DNA of 64,000 nt from an uncultured Verrucomicrobiota bacterium (GCA_903939515.1 CAJAHH010000065.1:1-64000), one strand, 5' to 3'. Counted from the first letter of the stretch, positions 46,007 to 55,369 are shown. Program-made: numbers and translations. Notes: generated by a model not told the origin, from the letters alone.

Positions 46007-46951
46007 TCAACTTCGGTTTCCCGAAGAATCTCCCTCGGTTCTTCTAGTTCCCACAAATTGAGCGGCAAAATCCGCAGGCATGGGCGGTGTGGCTCCCGGC
46101 TGAGTGCAGACAAAATCTGCGACTCGATGGGCGATGCGGAGAATGTCCTCAGGCGTCGTGCCCGACAGTAATCCCAGTGCGAGGGCCGCCGTGTAACTGT
46201 CACCCGCACCCACGGTGTCGGCCACCTTCAGGTCCGAACCGGGCCAGTCCCAACTGCGGCCCGCCGTCCACAAGAGACTGCCCCGAGCCCCTCGCGTCAG
46301 GGCCACAGCCCGTAAATCGAATCGCTGGGCCAACCGCGCCAGCAGTCCCTGGTCGTCGTCACCCGGCCAACCGAGCAAGTCCGCGAGTATAGGCAACTCC
46401 TCGTCGTTCAACTTCAGCACAGTGGCCAATGCCAAAGACTCGACGATCACCTCGCGCGACCAAAACCGTTGGCGAAGGTTGATGTCGAAGATACGCAAGG
46501 CATCGGGCCGAGTCGCCTGCAGCACGCGCCGGATGGACTCGCGGGCCACCGGGTGGCGCTGGGCCAATGTCCCGAAGCAGACCACATCCGCTGCAGCCGC
46601 GACTCGCAAAACCTCTAGCCCGGCCTCCAGGAGGTCCCAGGCGACCTCGGTGTGGATGGTGTAAGCGGGCTGCCCCGACGGATCGAGGGTCACGCTGACG
46701 GACCCGGTGGGCGCGACTGGATCGACGGAGATCCCGGAGGTCGCCAGACCCAGAGCATTCAGGCGCTCAAGGAGATCCCGACCCAGATCGTCACGGCCCA
46801 CGCGAGAGACCACGAGAGACTCAGCGCCGAGCGCATGCGCATGGTAGGCGAAGTTGGCGGGCGCTCCGCCCAATTGACGCCCACCCGGCAAGAGGTCCCA
46901 AAGAACTTCCCCGAGGCCGATGCAAAAGTAGCGGCGGGATCCGGAGTTCAT
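46007..46951 (-). CDS. PfkB-family carbohydrate kinase (fructokinase-like)
   Basis: The 314-residue sugar kinase begins with GLGEVLWDLLPGGRQLGGAP and NFAYHAHALG (PfkB signature 1). It ends with VADTVGAGDSYTAALALGLL (signature 2; Asp of GAGD is the catalytic base). The LGGAPANFAYH form is typical of fructokinases. Next to a GH32 fructosidase it would phosphorylate released fructose in the cytoplasm. Its start overlaps the GH32 stop by 4 bp, making it the last gene of the operon. The C-terminus (GTRRTEGDSSGNRS) runs to within 3 bp of tRNA-Arg. Confidence 0.9.
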   Translation of the reverse strand: MNSGSRRYFCIGLGEVLWDLLPGGRQLGGAPANFAYHAHALGAESLVVSRVGRDDLGRDLLERLNALGLATSGISVDPVAPTGSVSVTLDPSGQPAYTIHTEVAWDLLEAGLEVLRVAAAADVVCFGTLAQRHPVARESIRRVLQATRPDALRIFDINLRQRFWSREVIVESLALATVLKLNDEELPILADLLGWPGDDDQGLLARLAQRFDLRAVALTRGARGSLLWTAGRSWDWPGSDLKVADTVGAGDSYTAALALGLLSGTTPEDILRIAHRVADFVCTQPGATPPMPADFAAQFVGTRRTEGDSSGNRS

Positions 46952-49182
46952 GGCCGCGTCGGGCTGGCCGGGAACGCCGGACGTGCCGGAGAAACTGAAC
47001 CCGGCGGCGTCACGACTTTCCGCGCAGTCCAGGCAGATTGCAGTTCATGAGCCTCGAGGTTCTTGAAGGCGACGGTGCCTCCCTGGACCTCCAGCGAAAG
47101 CGAACGGTCTTCGGGCTTCGGCTGGACGGGCATGGGAACGTAGCAAAGCCCGCGGCTGGCGAAGACCTCCAAGCCGGTGCGGTCGCAGTAAATGATCAGG
47201 TCCAAGGTGCCGTCGTGCAGCGGCGCCGGCGCGCGATGTTGAGCCACCACCAGTTCTTGCTGCTTCACGTCGTAAACCACAGGCACCCCGCGAATGCTGA
47301 ACGCGACGTGGGTCGCTTGTCCGGGCTTCAGAACGGCGCGGACCTCCAGCAATTCCCCCTGCACCTTCGCCAGCGGATTCTTGGCATCGGGAGCCAATGA
47401 CAACGAACCCAGGCGTTGGGATTGGGCCCGCAGCGCCTCCAGTTCGCGCACCGGCGTGAAGGTCAGTCGAGGCCCGTCCGCCGTGGTCAGCAACCGGAGT
47501 TCCAGCGGCACGGTCATGGACTGGTTGAAGGTCATGCCCTTGGTGGCAGTCTGAAACCAACCCATTTGAATGCGACGCCCATCGGCACCCGGAATATCGC
47601 TGAATGTCTGGGGTGCATAGAAACCCTTGCCTCGCTGACCGGCCAGGTTGCTCTGCTCGGGCACGAAGCGGGCGCGATCGAAAGTGCCCACGGCATAAGC
47701 GCTGTTGGCGGCGAGCAGCACCCACTTCCGGCGGGTCGGATCTCCGTCCACGGGCAACTCGAAGAAGTCGGGGCATTCGAAGAGATAGGGTTTGCCGGGG
47801 GCATCGCCCTCGACGATTTGGGTCAGGCTCCACTCGCGCAAATTGGGCGAGTTGAAGAAGTGGATGGTGTGCTTTTTCTGCCACTCCACGTAGAGCACCA
47901 TCACCCACTTCCGGGAAGCTTCATGCCACATCACCTTGGGGTCGCGATTACCTCCGGTGATTTCCTTCAGAACCGGGTTGCCGGCATACTTGGTGAACTT
48001 GCGGCCGTCGGTGCTGTAGGCGATGCACTGCACCGTGGGATTCCCGGCGGCGGTGTAAATGAGCACGAGCGGCGGTTTGCCGTCCTTGCCGAAGCCACTG
48101 GTGTTCTTCCAGTCCACCACGGCGCTGCCGCTGAACATCGGTCCCATGTCGTCGGGCAGGAGCTTGTCTCCGAGCTCGTCCCAGTGGACGAGATCGCGAC
48201 TGACAGCATGACCCCAGTGCATGTTGCCCCAATCCCAACCGTACGGATTGTGCTGGAAGAACAAGTGGTACTCGCCGTTGTAGAAGACCATCCCGTTCGG
48301 ATCGTTGTTCCAACCGCGCTTTGGCGAAAAATGGAACTGCCCGCGCAACGGCTCGCGGTACAGCGATCCCTCGTCCTTAAATCCGTCGCCCTGTTCGATC
48401 GCCGACAACGCCGTGGAATCGGCGGGCAATGCGTCCACACGGAGGGTGATGGATTTACCCCGCCAGGCCGACACGTCCATGGGCGCCCACCAATCGGCGG
48501 AACCATCGGCCAACTCGATGTCGTTCCGAACGACGGGCTTCCCGTCTACCAACAAGGTCACCACGCGCTTGGGAGCCCCGTTGCGAATGGGCAGGTGCAG
48601 ATAACGGGCCGTCACCGGAATGGACCGCTCGACGTTCTTCTGCAGGCCTTTCGGTCGGGTGTCGGTTTGCCGGAGGTGATCCACATTGAGGTGCCCCCAA
48701 CCGCCCTTGGCCTCGTCGACGATGCGAATGGAGGCCGTCTGACCGGCCAAATCAGAGACGTCCCACGAGTCGGGAGCCAACGCTTCGCTGCCGCCGCTGC
48801 GGTCATTCGGTCCTGTTGCCGAACGGACCACCCGGCCATCCACCAGCAATTGCAGGGCGAGCTTCTGCTCGTTGTGACCCCCGCCGATGAGGAAGGCGAG
48901 GAAGCGCCGCTCGATCTTGAAGGGCGGTGAACTCAAGGCACCGGTCGCGTCATCGCCACCGCGGAATGTGTTGACCAACCCCTTCCCCAGGAAACCCTCG
49001 ACCTGCATCTGCCCGGCTAATGCGCCGCGCGCCGGGCCGCTGCCAAACGCCTCGCCAGTGGCCTTCCACGCGCCGTAGTCGGGGCCTTCGAAATCGGCGA
49101 TCAGCACGTCGTCGGCCGCGTGCGCGACCAAGGCAGTCGCCACAGCGAACGCCACGATAAGGAGTGTCTTCAGTTTTTTCAT
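46948..49182 (-). CDS. exported GH32 fructan hydrolase (levanase/inulinase-like)
   Basis: The 744-residue glycoside hydrolase family 32 enzyme releases fructose from fructans or sucrose by a retaining mechanism. It has a signal peptide (MKKLKTLLIVAFAVATALVA). An N-terminal beta-rich region of about 170 residues (VLIADFEGPDYGAWKATG) resembles extra carbohydrate-binding domains of planctomycete and verrucomicrobial GH32s. The catalytic five-blade propeller holds WNNDPNGM (nucleophile Asp near 293), GNRDPKVMWHE (Asp near 413) and FECPDFFEL (acid/base Glu near 466). A C-terminal beta-sandwich ends the enzyme. ATG 49182 was chosen for the signal peptide. Confidence 0.93.
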   Translation of the reverse strand: MKKLKTLLIVAFAVATALVAHAADDVLIADFEGPDYGAWKATGEAFGSGPARGALAGQMQVEGFLGKGLVNTFRGGDDATGALSSPPFKIERRFLAFLIGGGHNEQKLALQLLVDGRVVRSATGPNDRSGGSEALAPDSWDVSDLAGQTASIRIVDEAKGGWGHLNVDHLRQTDTRPKGLQKNVERSIPVTARYLHLPIRNGAPKRVVTLLVDGKPVVRNDIELADGSADWWAPMDVSAWRGKSITLRVDALPADSTALSAIEQGDGFKDEGSLYREPLRGQFHFSPKRGWNNDPNGMVFYNGEYHLFFQHNPYGWDWGNMHWGHAVSRDLVHWDELGDKLLPDDMGPMFSGSAVVDWKNTSGFGKDGKPPLVLIYTAAGNPTVQCIAYSTDGRKFTKYAGNPVLKEITGGNRDPKVMWHEASRKWVMVLYVEWQKKHTIHFFNSPNLREWSLTQIVEGDAPGKPYLFECPDFFELPVDGDPTRRKWVLLAANSAYAVGTFDRARFVPEQSNLAGQRGKGFYAPQTFSDIPGADGRRIQMGWFQTATKGMTFNQSMTVPLELRLLTTADGPRLTFTPVRELEALRAQSQRLGSLSLAPDAKNPLAKVQGELLEVRAVLKPGQATHVAFSIRGVPVVYDVKQQELVVAQHRAPAPLHDGTLDLIIYCDRTGLEVFASRGLCYVPMPVQPKPEDRSLSLEVQGGTVAFKNLEAHELQSAWTARKVVTPPGSVSPARPAFPASPTRP

Positions 49183-49232
49183 GGGACGGAAAGGCAGGTC
49201 GGTTTGGAAAAGATTCAACGGGTTCAACCGGT

Positions 49233-50558
49233 TCAACGGGCCCAGCGGCCCTGACGCAATTTGTCGAGGAGCACGGCCCCCAAGATGACCAACCCGAGCA
49301 CCACCTTCTGGGTGTAACTCTCCACGTTGGTCAGGTTCATGCCATTCTGGATGACGGCGATGGTGAAGGCTCCAGTCAACGTCCCCAGCATCCGGCCCTC
49401 ACCCCCGCTCAAGCTCGTACCGCCCACGACGACGGCGGCGATCACGTACAACTCATACATGTTGCCATAGGTCGGTGATCCGCTCTTGAGCTGCGACGCC
49501 ATGATCACGCCCCCCAACCCCGCCAGTAACCCACTGGCCACATAGGCGAAGAGGAGCACGCGACGGACGGGCACGCCCGAAAGCCGCGCCGCCTCCGCAT
49601 TGCCACCCACGGCGTACAAATATCGCCCCAGCTTCATGCGCGACATGAGCACCTGGGCCAAGGCGTACAGCACCAGCAGGAGCACCACGGCATTGGGAAG
49701 TCCGAAGAGGTCCGCACCGCGCCCGAGCCAGACGAAGGAGTCGGGAATTTGATAAATCGATTGCCCCTGAGCCAGGATGTAGGCCAAGCCACTGCCAACC
49801 AGCATCATGGCCAGCGTCACGATGAAGGGCGGGATGGCGAATCGGGTGATCATCAGGCCGGAAAAACCTCCGACCGCCCCGCACACCAGAATCGCCAGAA
49901 GGCACCCGAGCACCATGCCGCCCGTCGAGGCGCTCACGCCCCCGGCCCGGTCGCGGATGAAACCCGCCGCCAACACGGCCGACAGCGCGATGAGGCTCCC
50001 CACGGACAAATCAATGCCGCCAGTGATGATGACCAAGGTCATGCCAATGGCCACGATGGCGATCACGGCAATTTGATTGGCGATGTTCAACAGGTTCTCG
50101 GACTTCAGGAAATGGGGCCACCGGTAGCTGGCGGGTGTGATCATCCGAGGCGATCCCAGCGACGGAAAATCGGAAGCGAGGTCGGTGAAGACCCGCCAAC
50201 CTCCGGCCACGCGGGTGGCGGCGACGGCATTCAGGGATCCACCGGCCGCCTGGATTTTCTGGAGGGCCTCGCGGGCGTTCCGGGGTTCACCGGTCACGGA
50301 CGCGAGGACTTGTGCTCCGGCAGCCTTCAAGTCGCGTTCGACCCGAGCCGCGAAGACCGCATCTCCGGGCTGGTCGCTGGCTACCACCAAGACGCGGGCT
50401 CCATTGGGGACCGCCTTCAACACGGCCTCGACCACCTGGCCTGCGGCGGCCTCGCCTGTGGGCGATTGCTCGCTGTATGTCACCGCGCTGAAAAACGCGC
50501 ACAGCAGCACCAAGACCAAAATCATGCCGTAGTCGGCCAGCCATCGTGCAGGTTTCAT
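49233..50558 (-). CDS. sugar ABC permease (RbsC/FrcC-type) with periplasmic insert
   Basis: The 441-residue inner-membrane permease of the ribose/fructose (CUT2) class has the usual core: AIGMTLVIITGGIDLSVGSL, IPPFIVTLAMMLVGSGLAYI, YAVGGNAEAARLSGVPV and VVVGGTSLSGGEGRMLGTL. Typical members have about 320-340 residues. The excess is a segment of about 120 residues after the first helix (YSEQSPTGEAAAGQVVEAVL to VFTDLASDF). It lacks membrane helices and looks like an alpha/beta periplasmic fold. Starts at 50570 and 50558 are both possible; the former overlaps the ATPase stop. Confidence 0.88.
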   Translation of the reverse strand: MKPARWLADYGMILVLVLLCAFFSAVTYSEQSPTGEAAAGQVVEAVLKAVPNGARVLVVASDQPGDAVFAARVERDLKAAGAQVLASVTGEPRNAREALQKIQAAGGSLNAVAATRVAGGWRVFTDLASDFPSLGSPRMITPASYRWPHFLKSENLLNIANQIAVIAIVAIGMTLVIITGGIDLSVGSLIALSAVLAAGFIRDRAGGVSASTGGMVLGCLLAILVCGAVGGFSGLMITRFAIPPFIVTLAMMLVGSGLAYILAQGQSIYQIPDSFVWLGRGADLFGLPNAVVLLLVLYALAQVLMSRMKLGRYLYAVGGNAEAARLSGVPVRRVLLFAYVASGLLAGLGGVIMASQLKSGSPTYGNMYELYVIAAVVVGGTSLSGGEGRMLGTLTGAFTIAVIQNGMNLTNVESYTQKVVLGLVILGAVLLDKLRQGRWAR

Positions 50559-50562
50559 GGGT

Positions 50563-52083
50563 TCAGGCATGGGCCAATTGGAGGATTTGTTCCTGGGTGG
50601 CGTGGGCCACATCGGTGATTTCGCCGGTGATCCGGCCTTCGTGCAGGACCAGGATCCGGTCGGCCATCCCCAGCACCTCCGGCAATTCAGAGCTGATCAT
50701 GAGAATGGATTTTCCGGCGGCCACCAGTTCGTTCATGAGCAGGTAAATCTCGTACTTCGCGCCGACATCAATTCCCCGAGTCGGCTCGTCGAAGATCAGC
50801 ACCTCGCAGTCGCGGGCCAACCACTTGGCCAACACCACCTTCTGCTGATTGCCGCCTGAGAGGTTGCCAACACGCTCCTCCGGGTTGGACAAGCGAATGC
50901 GGAGGGCCGCGATGTAGCGGTCCAATTCGGCGCGCTCCCGCCGGTGCTGGACGAAGCCGCGCCGGCACCACCGACGCAAATTCGGCAAACCAAAGTTCTC
51001 CCGAATCGGATGCCTCAGCACCAGACCTTGCAGTTTGCGGTCCTCGGTCAAGAGTCCAATGCCGGCTTCGATGGCGTCGCGGGGCGACCGGATGTCGAGA
51101 ACCTGGCCATCCAGTCGGATCTCGCCGGCGTCTCTGGCATCGGCCCCGAACAACAACCGAACCGTCTCGGTGCGACCGGCCCCAACCAGTCCAGTCAGCG
51201 CCAGAATCTCACCTTGGTGCACCTGAAAGGAAACGCCTTGGACCGCTTTTCCCCGGCGCAAGCCCGACGCCTCCAAGCGTGGACCGCCCCGTTTCACATG
51301 GCGGGAGGGGAACTCCTGGTCCAGCGGTCGTCCCACCATGCGTTCGATCATTTGATCGCGGGTGATGGCATGGATGGGGCAGTCGGAGACATTGCCCCCA
51401 TCGCGCAAAATGGTCACCCGATCGGCGATGGTGAACACCTCTTCCAGCCGGTGGCTGATGTAGAGGATCCCCATTCCTTGACGCCGCAATTCCCGCATGA
51501 GGATGAAGAGCTTCTCCACCTCGTGGGAGGTCAGCGCGGCCGTGGGTTCGTCCATGACGAGGATCCGAGCCTTGTGGATCAAGGCTTTGGCAATTTCGAC
51601 CAACTGCTGCTGAGCGGTGCTGAGCCGGCGGCAGGGCGCATCCAAGTCCACTTCGACGCCCATCCGTTGGAACAGGGCTGACACTTGTTCCCGTTCTTGG
51701 CTGCGGGCCAGGAAGCCACCGGTGGTCTCCTCCTGGCCTAGGAAGATGTTTTCCACCGCCGTGAGGGCCGGGACCAAGTTGAACTCCTGGTAAATCACCG
51801 CCACGCCGGCCGCGCGGGCTTCCTGCGGGGATTGAAAACGTTGCTGCTGTCCGTCGATAGCCAAGGTGCCCGCATCGGCGGCATGGGCGCCTCCGATGAT
51901 TTTCATCAAGGTGCTCTTGCCCGCGCCGTTTTCACCGAGCACGGCCAAGACCTCTCCGGCGTTGAGTTGCAGGTCCACCCCCCGCAAGGCCCGGACTCCA
52001 GGAAAGGACTTCACAATCCCGGTCAGGGCCAACAGCGGCGGATTCGTCGAACTCAGCGGTACAGACGGACTCGGCAGGCTCAT
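50563..52083 (-). CDS. sugar ABC transporter ATP-binding protein (RbsA/FrcA-type)
   Basis: The 506-residue protein has two fused ATPase domains as in CUT2 sugar importers. Domain 1 has Walker A VLGENGAGKSTLMKIIGG, signature LSTAQQQLVEIAKAL and Walker B ILVMDEPTAALT. Domain 2 has a degenerate Walker A (LTGLVGAGRTETVRLLFG), signature NLSGGNQQKVVLAKWLA and Walker B VLIFDEPTRGID. The degenerate second P-loop is usual for RbsA. It works with the permease and binding protein of this operon. Its ATGA start overlaps the AroE-like stop. Confidence 0.94.
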   Translation of the reverse strand: MSLPSPSVPLSSTNPPLLALTGIVKSFPGVRALRGVDLQLNAGEVLAVLGENGAGKSTLMKIIGGAHAADAGTLAIDGQQQRFQSPQEARAAGVAVIYQEFNLVPALTAVENIFLGQEETTGGFLARSQEREQVSALFQRMGVEVDLDAPCRRLSTAQQQLVEIAKALIHKARILVMDEPTAALTSHEVEKLFILMRELRRQGMGILYISHRLEEVFTIADRVTILRDGGNVSDCPIHAITRDQMIERMVGRPLDQEFPSRHVKRGGPRLEASGLRRGKAVQGVSFQVHQGEILALTGLVGAGRTETVRLLFGADARDAGEIRLDGQVLDIRSPRDAIEAGIGLLTEDRKLQGLVLRHPIRENFGLPNLRRWCRRGFVQHRRERAELDRYIAALRIRLSNPEERVGNLSGGNQQKVVLAKWLARDCEVLIFDEPTRGIDVGAKYEIYLLMNELVAAGKSILMISSELPEVLGMADRILVLHEGRITGEITDVAHATQEQILQLAHA

Positions 52084-52934
52084 ACGCCCATGGCGGACTC
52101 CAAGGCCTGACGCATCACCACGGCGTGGGGATCAATGCCCGTCCAATATTGAATGCCCACGATGCCTTGGTTGACCAGCATGCCCAACCCGTCGAGCGGG
52201 CGGCAGCCCCGGGAGGCGGCCTCGATCAGGAAGCGCGTCCGAACCGGGTTGAAAACCACATCCGCAACCACCATGCCAGGGCGAAGGGTGTCGAGATCGA
52301 TCTCCAGCCGCGCCTCGGGATCATACAACCCGATGGACGTGCCATTGATCACCACGTCGGTACCCTCCGGAATGGCGTAATTTCCGCCCCAGACGACGAG
52401 TCGGGCATCGAGTTGGAGTTGCTCGCACAACAAGTCCACCAATTCAGCCCCACGTTCCTCAGAGCGGTTGACGATCGTGATGTGACGCACGCCCGCCAGA
52501 CCCAGTTCCACAGCAATGGCCCGTGCGGCGCCACCGGCGCCGAACAACACCACCGATTTGCCCTGGGGATCGATCACCGACTGCAGGGACTTGAGGAAAC
52601 CTTTCCCGTCGGTGTTCTCACCAATGAGCCGGCCCTCCCGCCGCACCACACAGTTCACCGCCCCCATCACCGCGGCGGACTGCCCCAGACCGTCGAGGTG
52701 GGCAATGACGCTGACCTTGTGCGGGAGGCTGCAATTGAAGCCCCGGAAACCCATGGCCCTGGCCCCCTTCACGGCGGCACCGAGGTCCGCGGGCGAGACC
52801 TCCATGTTGATGTAGCGCCAGTGCAGCCCGTGGTGCCGGAAGGCCGCCTCCACCATCGCCACCGTGGGATTGCCGTCGGCCCCCTGGGACATGGATCCGA
52901 CGAGTTCGTGGAGGAAATGATGGGATTGGCTCAT
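52080..52934 (-). CDS. shikimate dehydrogenase-like (AroE family) protein
   Basis: The 284-residue NADP(H)-dependent oxidoreductase has the AroE layout: substrate domain GFNCSLPHKVSVIAHLD (catalytic Lys), ENTDGKGFLKSLQS (catalytic Asp) and Rossmann VVLFGAGGAARAIAVELG with TIVNRSEERG. The N-terminal shikimate-binding Ser-x-Ser of true AroE is replaced by Asn-Pro-Thr (GADGNPTVAMVEAAF). That change, and its place between ABC transporter genes, suggest a catabolic paralogue acting on another polyol or acid rather than aromatic biosynthesis. The substrate is unknown. It overlaps the ATPase gene by 4 bp. Confidence 0.8.
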   Translation of the reverse strand: MSQSHHFLHELVGSMSQGADGNPTVAMVEAAFRHHGLHWRYINMEVSPADLGAAVKGARAMGFRGFNCSLPHKVSVIAHLDGLGQSAAVMGAVNCVVRREGRLIGENTDGKGFLKSLQSVIDPQGKSVVLFGAGGAARAIAVELGLAGVRHITIVNRSEERGAELVDLLCEQLQLDARLVVWGGNYAIPEGTDVVINGTSIGLYDPEARLEIDLDTLRPGMVVADVVFNPVRTRFLIEAASRGCRPLDGLGMLVNQGIVGIQYWTGIDPHAVVMRQALESAMGV

Positions 52935-52955
52935 GGGTCGATGAAGGGATCGGGA

Positions 52956-53930
52956 TCAGTGGAGGGTGGGATCTTTTTGGGCGTCGGACTTCCGATAGAG
53001 GCGAGTGGGAATGAGCATTTGCGCCGGCAGCGTCTCACCCTTGGAATGGCGCAAAATCGCATCCACCATGCGGACTCCCATCTGGTCGGGAAACTGGATC
53101 GGATCGGCGTAGATCTTGCCGTCCTTGATGGCCTGCTTGCCCTCGGGTTGGCCATCGAAGCCAATGATGAGCACTTGGGTTTTGCTGGCCTTTTCCAACG
53201 CAGCGCGCGCACCAAGTGCGGCCGGGTCGTTGATGGCAAAGATGCCACGGAGATCCGGGTGGGCCTGCAAGGCATCCTCGGCCGCCTTGTATCCCAAATC
53301 CTTGGCCGCACCGCTCTCGAGCTCGGTGACCACATCGATCTTCGATTTGCCACCCGCGTTGTGCGCACGAATCACCTCCATGAAACCCTTCACGCGCAAC
53401 TGGCAGGATTCGGCCTGCTTGAAATGCAGCACCGCAATCTTGCCGCCGGCCTCGCCGAGGGCCTCAATCATGGCCTGACCGGCTTCCCGTCCGCCGCCTT
53501 CGTTGTCGGTGGCGATTTGGGTGACGATCTTCACGCCGGGTTCATTGCAGGGGATGTCCACGGTGAACACCGGGATCCCGGCCGCGTTGGCCTCCTGGAT
53601 GACCGGGATAATCGACTTGGAATCACAGGGGCTCAGCACGATGGCGCTGACCTTCTTGACGATGAAGTCCTTGATTTGATTCCCCTGCTTGGCGACGTCC
53701 TTGTCACCGCTGACCACCACCGTCTCGTAGCCGTGTTTCTTGCCCTCGGCCGTGATGCTGTCACCGATGACCTTGAAGAAGGGGTTGTCGAGGGTGAGCA
53801 GCGAGACACCGATGGTTCCCTGCACCTTCGAAGCCGATGCGGCCGGTTGGCTCGAATCGACCGCCTTGTCTCCGCATCCGCCCAGGAGAGCGAGGAGGCA
53901 AGCCATGAGAGCGCGTTGGAAGTATTTCAT
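52956..53930 (-). CDS. sugar ABC transporter substrate-binding lipoprotein
   Basis: The 324-residue periplasmic binding protein (Peripla_BP_4, RbsB/FrcB-like) has a lipoprotein signal peptide (MKYFQRALMACLLALLGGCG, lipobox LGGC). The body holds TIGVSLLTLDNPFFKVIGDS, VVSGDKDVAKQGNQI, VSAIVLSPCDSKSIIPVIQE and IFAINDPAALGARAAL. It captures a monosaccharide, by context fructose, for the permease and ATPase encoded downstream. ATG 53930 was chosen for the lipobox. There are 21 bp to the AroE-like gene. Confidence 0.92.
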   Translation of the reverse strand: MKYFQRALMACLLALLGGCGDKAVDSSQPAASASKVQGTIGVSLLTLDNPFFKVIGDSITAEGKKHGYETVVVSGDKDVAKQGNQIKDFIVKKVSAIVLSPCDSKSIIPVIQEANAAGIPVFTVDIPCNEPGVKIVTQIATDNEGGGREAGQAMIEALGEAGGKIAVLHFKQAESCQLRVKGFMEVIRAHNAGGKSKIDVVTELESGAAKDLGYKAAEDALQAHPDLRGIFAINDPAALGARAALEKASKTQVLIIGFDGQPEGKQAIKDGKIYADPIQFPDQMGVRMVDAILRHSKGETLPAQMLIPTRLYRKSDAQKDPTLH

Positions 53931-53962
53931 GCGATGGGACGGTGCGGGATGGATGAATGAGG

Positions 53963-55189
53963 TCAAAGCGTTCCGGTTCTCACGAATTCATGGTGCACCG
54001 GAATGGTGACACGCTGGCCGGAGGTGGACAGGAACGTCACAGCACCGGGCGCAAATTCAAGCTTCTGAACAACGTCGAAACCCGGCGGAATCCTCGCCAC
54101 CCCCTGGATGTAATTCACTCGGGTGGGCTGGGTCGGACTCAACGCTATGGCGGTCGGGACACCTAGCCGGGTGAGCGGGTTGTCCCGGGTCGATGCGGCG
54201 AGGCCATCGGCGAAGCAGGCCGTCACGTCCTCCAAGCCCAGACAGTTGTTGCGACCGTTCCACGGATGCCCGTGACGCCCATGGTTTTCCATCCAAAAGA
54301 CGGTGCTGTTGAGCACCGCCGGATCCTTGAGGGAAAACCACAGATACCCCTGATCGGTGAAGGTCGCAGTCGTCCAGGCGGGGCCTCCGGTCTTCTCCCA
54401 CGGTTCGTTGACCAGTTGGACGAGATCGGCATGACCATATCGGGCGGGCAATCGGGTCAGGTCGGCGTCGGGCGTTCCCTTCCAGGCGACAGGAACCCGT
54501 GTCAAATCGGCCCATTGCGCACCCGGAAGCAGTGCTTGGTATTCCCGCTGCTTCGGATCGCTGAAGAGGGACGGACAGGTCATGCCCCAGCGGAAGGCAC
54601 TGGCCGCTATGCGCACGGAGCCTTCCTTTTCAGGCATGGCCAAGGTGGCGTGGTGACCCAGCGGCATCCGCCCGGAGAACTCTTGAAGGGTGTGCCGGGT
54701 GTAAACAACGTTTTCACCGTCCACCAACGACAACTCCTTCGTGACATGCCCAGGTCGGACACGGGTCTCGAAGTCGAGGGTCAAGGTCGTGACCTTTCCG
54801 GCGCGCCGGGTTCCAACAACCTTCCAAGGTTCGCCCACAATTTCACCGTGGGGCGGGTGTTTCTCGCCGGCGACCGGCTCCGAATTGCCTCCGAAGGGCA
54901 GGCAAAAGAAATCACCGCGCAACATGATGAGAACCGGCGCAGGCATCGCCGAAGGCTTTTCAAGCTGCCACGGTGTGATGTGGTAAGGTCGCACCGGCCG
55001 GTCGCTGTCGCGGAAGAACGTGACCGGAGCCATATGGCCCCCACGGCGGGTGATCGCCACCTCGACCTGCGGCGTGGCGACAATCCAACTGGGTTGGGAA
55101 TGGATCGTGCGTTTCGGGGTGGCAACCTCGGCGGCCATCGGAATGGTCAGGAAGAGCAGGCTCAACCCGGTCAGGGCTTTGCGTTTCAT
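53963..55189 (-). CDS. exported protein, possibly mutarotase-like; first gene of fructan operon
   Basis: The 408-residue protein has a signal peptide (MKRKALTGLSLLFLTIPMAA). The beta-rich body includes ITRRGGHMAPVTFFRDSDRP, VVYTRHTLQEFSGRMPLGHH and WFSLKDPAVLNSTVFWMENH. The opening (pattern hxhxxxGGHhxPVxF) recalls galactose-mutarotase-like sandwiches, but no family assignment is safe. As the promoter-proximal gene of a fructan operon it could act on released sugars in the periplasm. A 32-bp gap separates it from the binding-protein gene. The NarL-like palindrome is 181-198 bp upstream. Confidence 0.6.
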   Translation of the reverse strand: MKRKALTGLSLLFLTIPMAAEVATPKRTIHSQPSWIVATPQVEVAITRRGGHMAPVTFFRDSDRPVRPYHITPWQLEKPSAMPAPVLIMLRGDFFCLPFGGNSEPVAGEKHPPHGEIVGEPWKVVGTRRAGKVTTLTLDFETRVRPGHVTKELSLVDGENVVYTRHTLQEFSGRMPLGHHATLAMPEKEGSVRIAASAFRWGMTCPSLFSDPKQREYQALLPGAQWADLTRVPVAWKGTPDADLTRLPARYGHADLVQLVNEPWEKTGGPAWTTATFTDQGYLWFSLKDPAVLNSTVFWMENHGRHGHPWNGRNNCLGLEDVTACFADGLAASTRDNPLTRLGVPTAIALSPTQPTRVNYIQGVARIPPGFDVVQKLEFAPGAVTFLSTSGQRVTIPVHHEFVRTGTL

Positions 55190-55369
55190 GGGTCTGCTGA
55201 CGAGTCAGGAGTTTCGGCGAATTTTCAAACAGCAAACACGGGGCCGAAGGTTTTTAACCCGTGATCCCTAGTGCCATGACGGTTCGTCACCGCCGGCCTG
55301 AAGACCTGGTGGATGCGCGTCACCCGTAGCTCGTAGTCCATTTTTATCGTGGAGGCCCGAAACAAACCA

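Noticed and set aside
45738-46010. 90-codon minus-strand frame containing GAGVEPTTFGFGDRRSIQLS
   Set aside because: This is the well-known false protein produced by reading through a tRNA gene; the DNA is tRNA-Arg(CCG) and its flank.
47416-48930. 504-codon plus-strand frame inside the GH32 gene
   Set aside because: The minus strand carries all GH32 catalytic motifs; the plus frame is a composition artefact.
52125-53960. 611-codon plus-strand frame across the AroE-like and binding-protein genes
   Set aside because: It spans two clearly real minus-strand genes and the gap between them, with no domain of its own.
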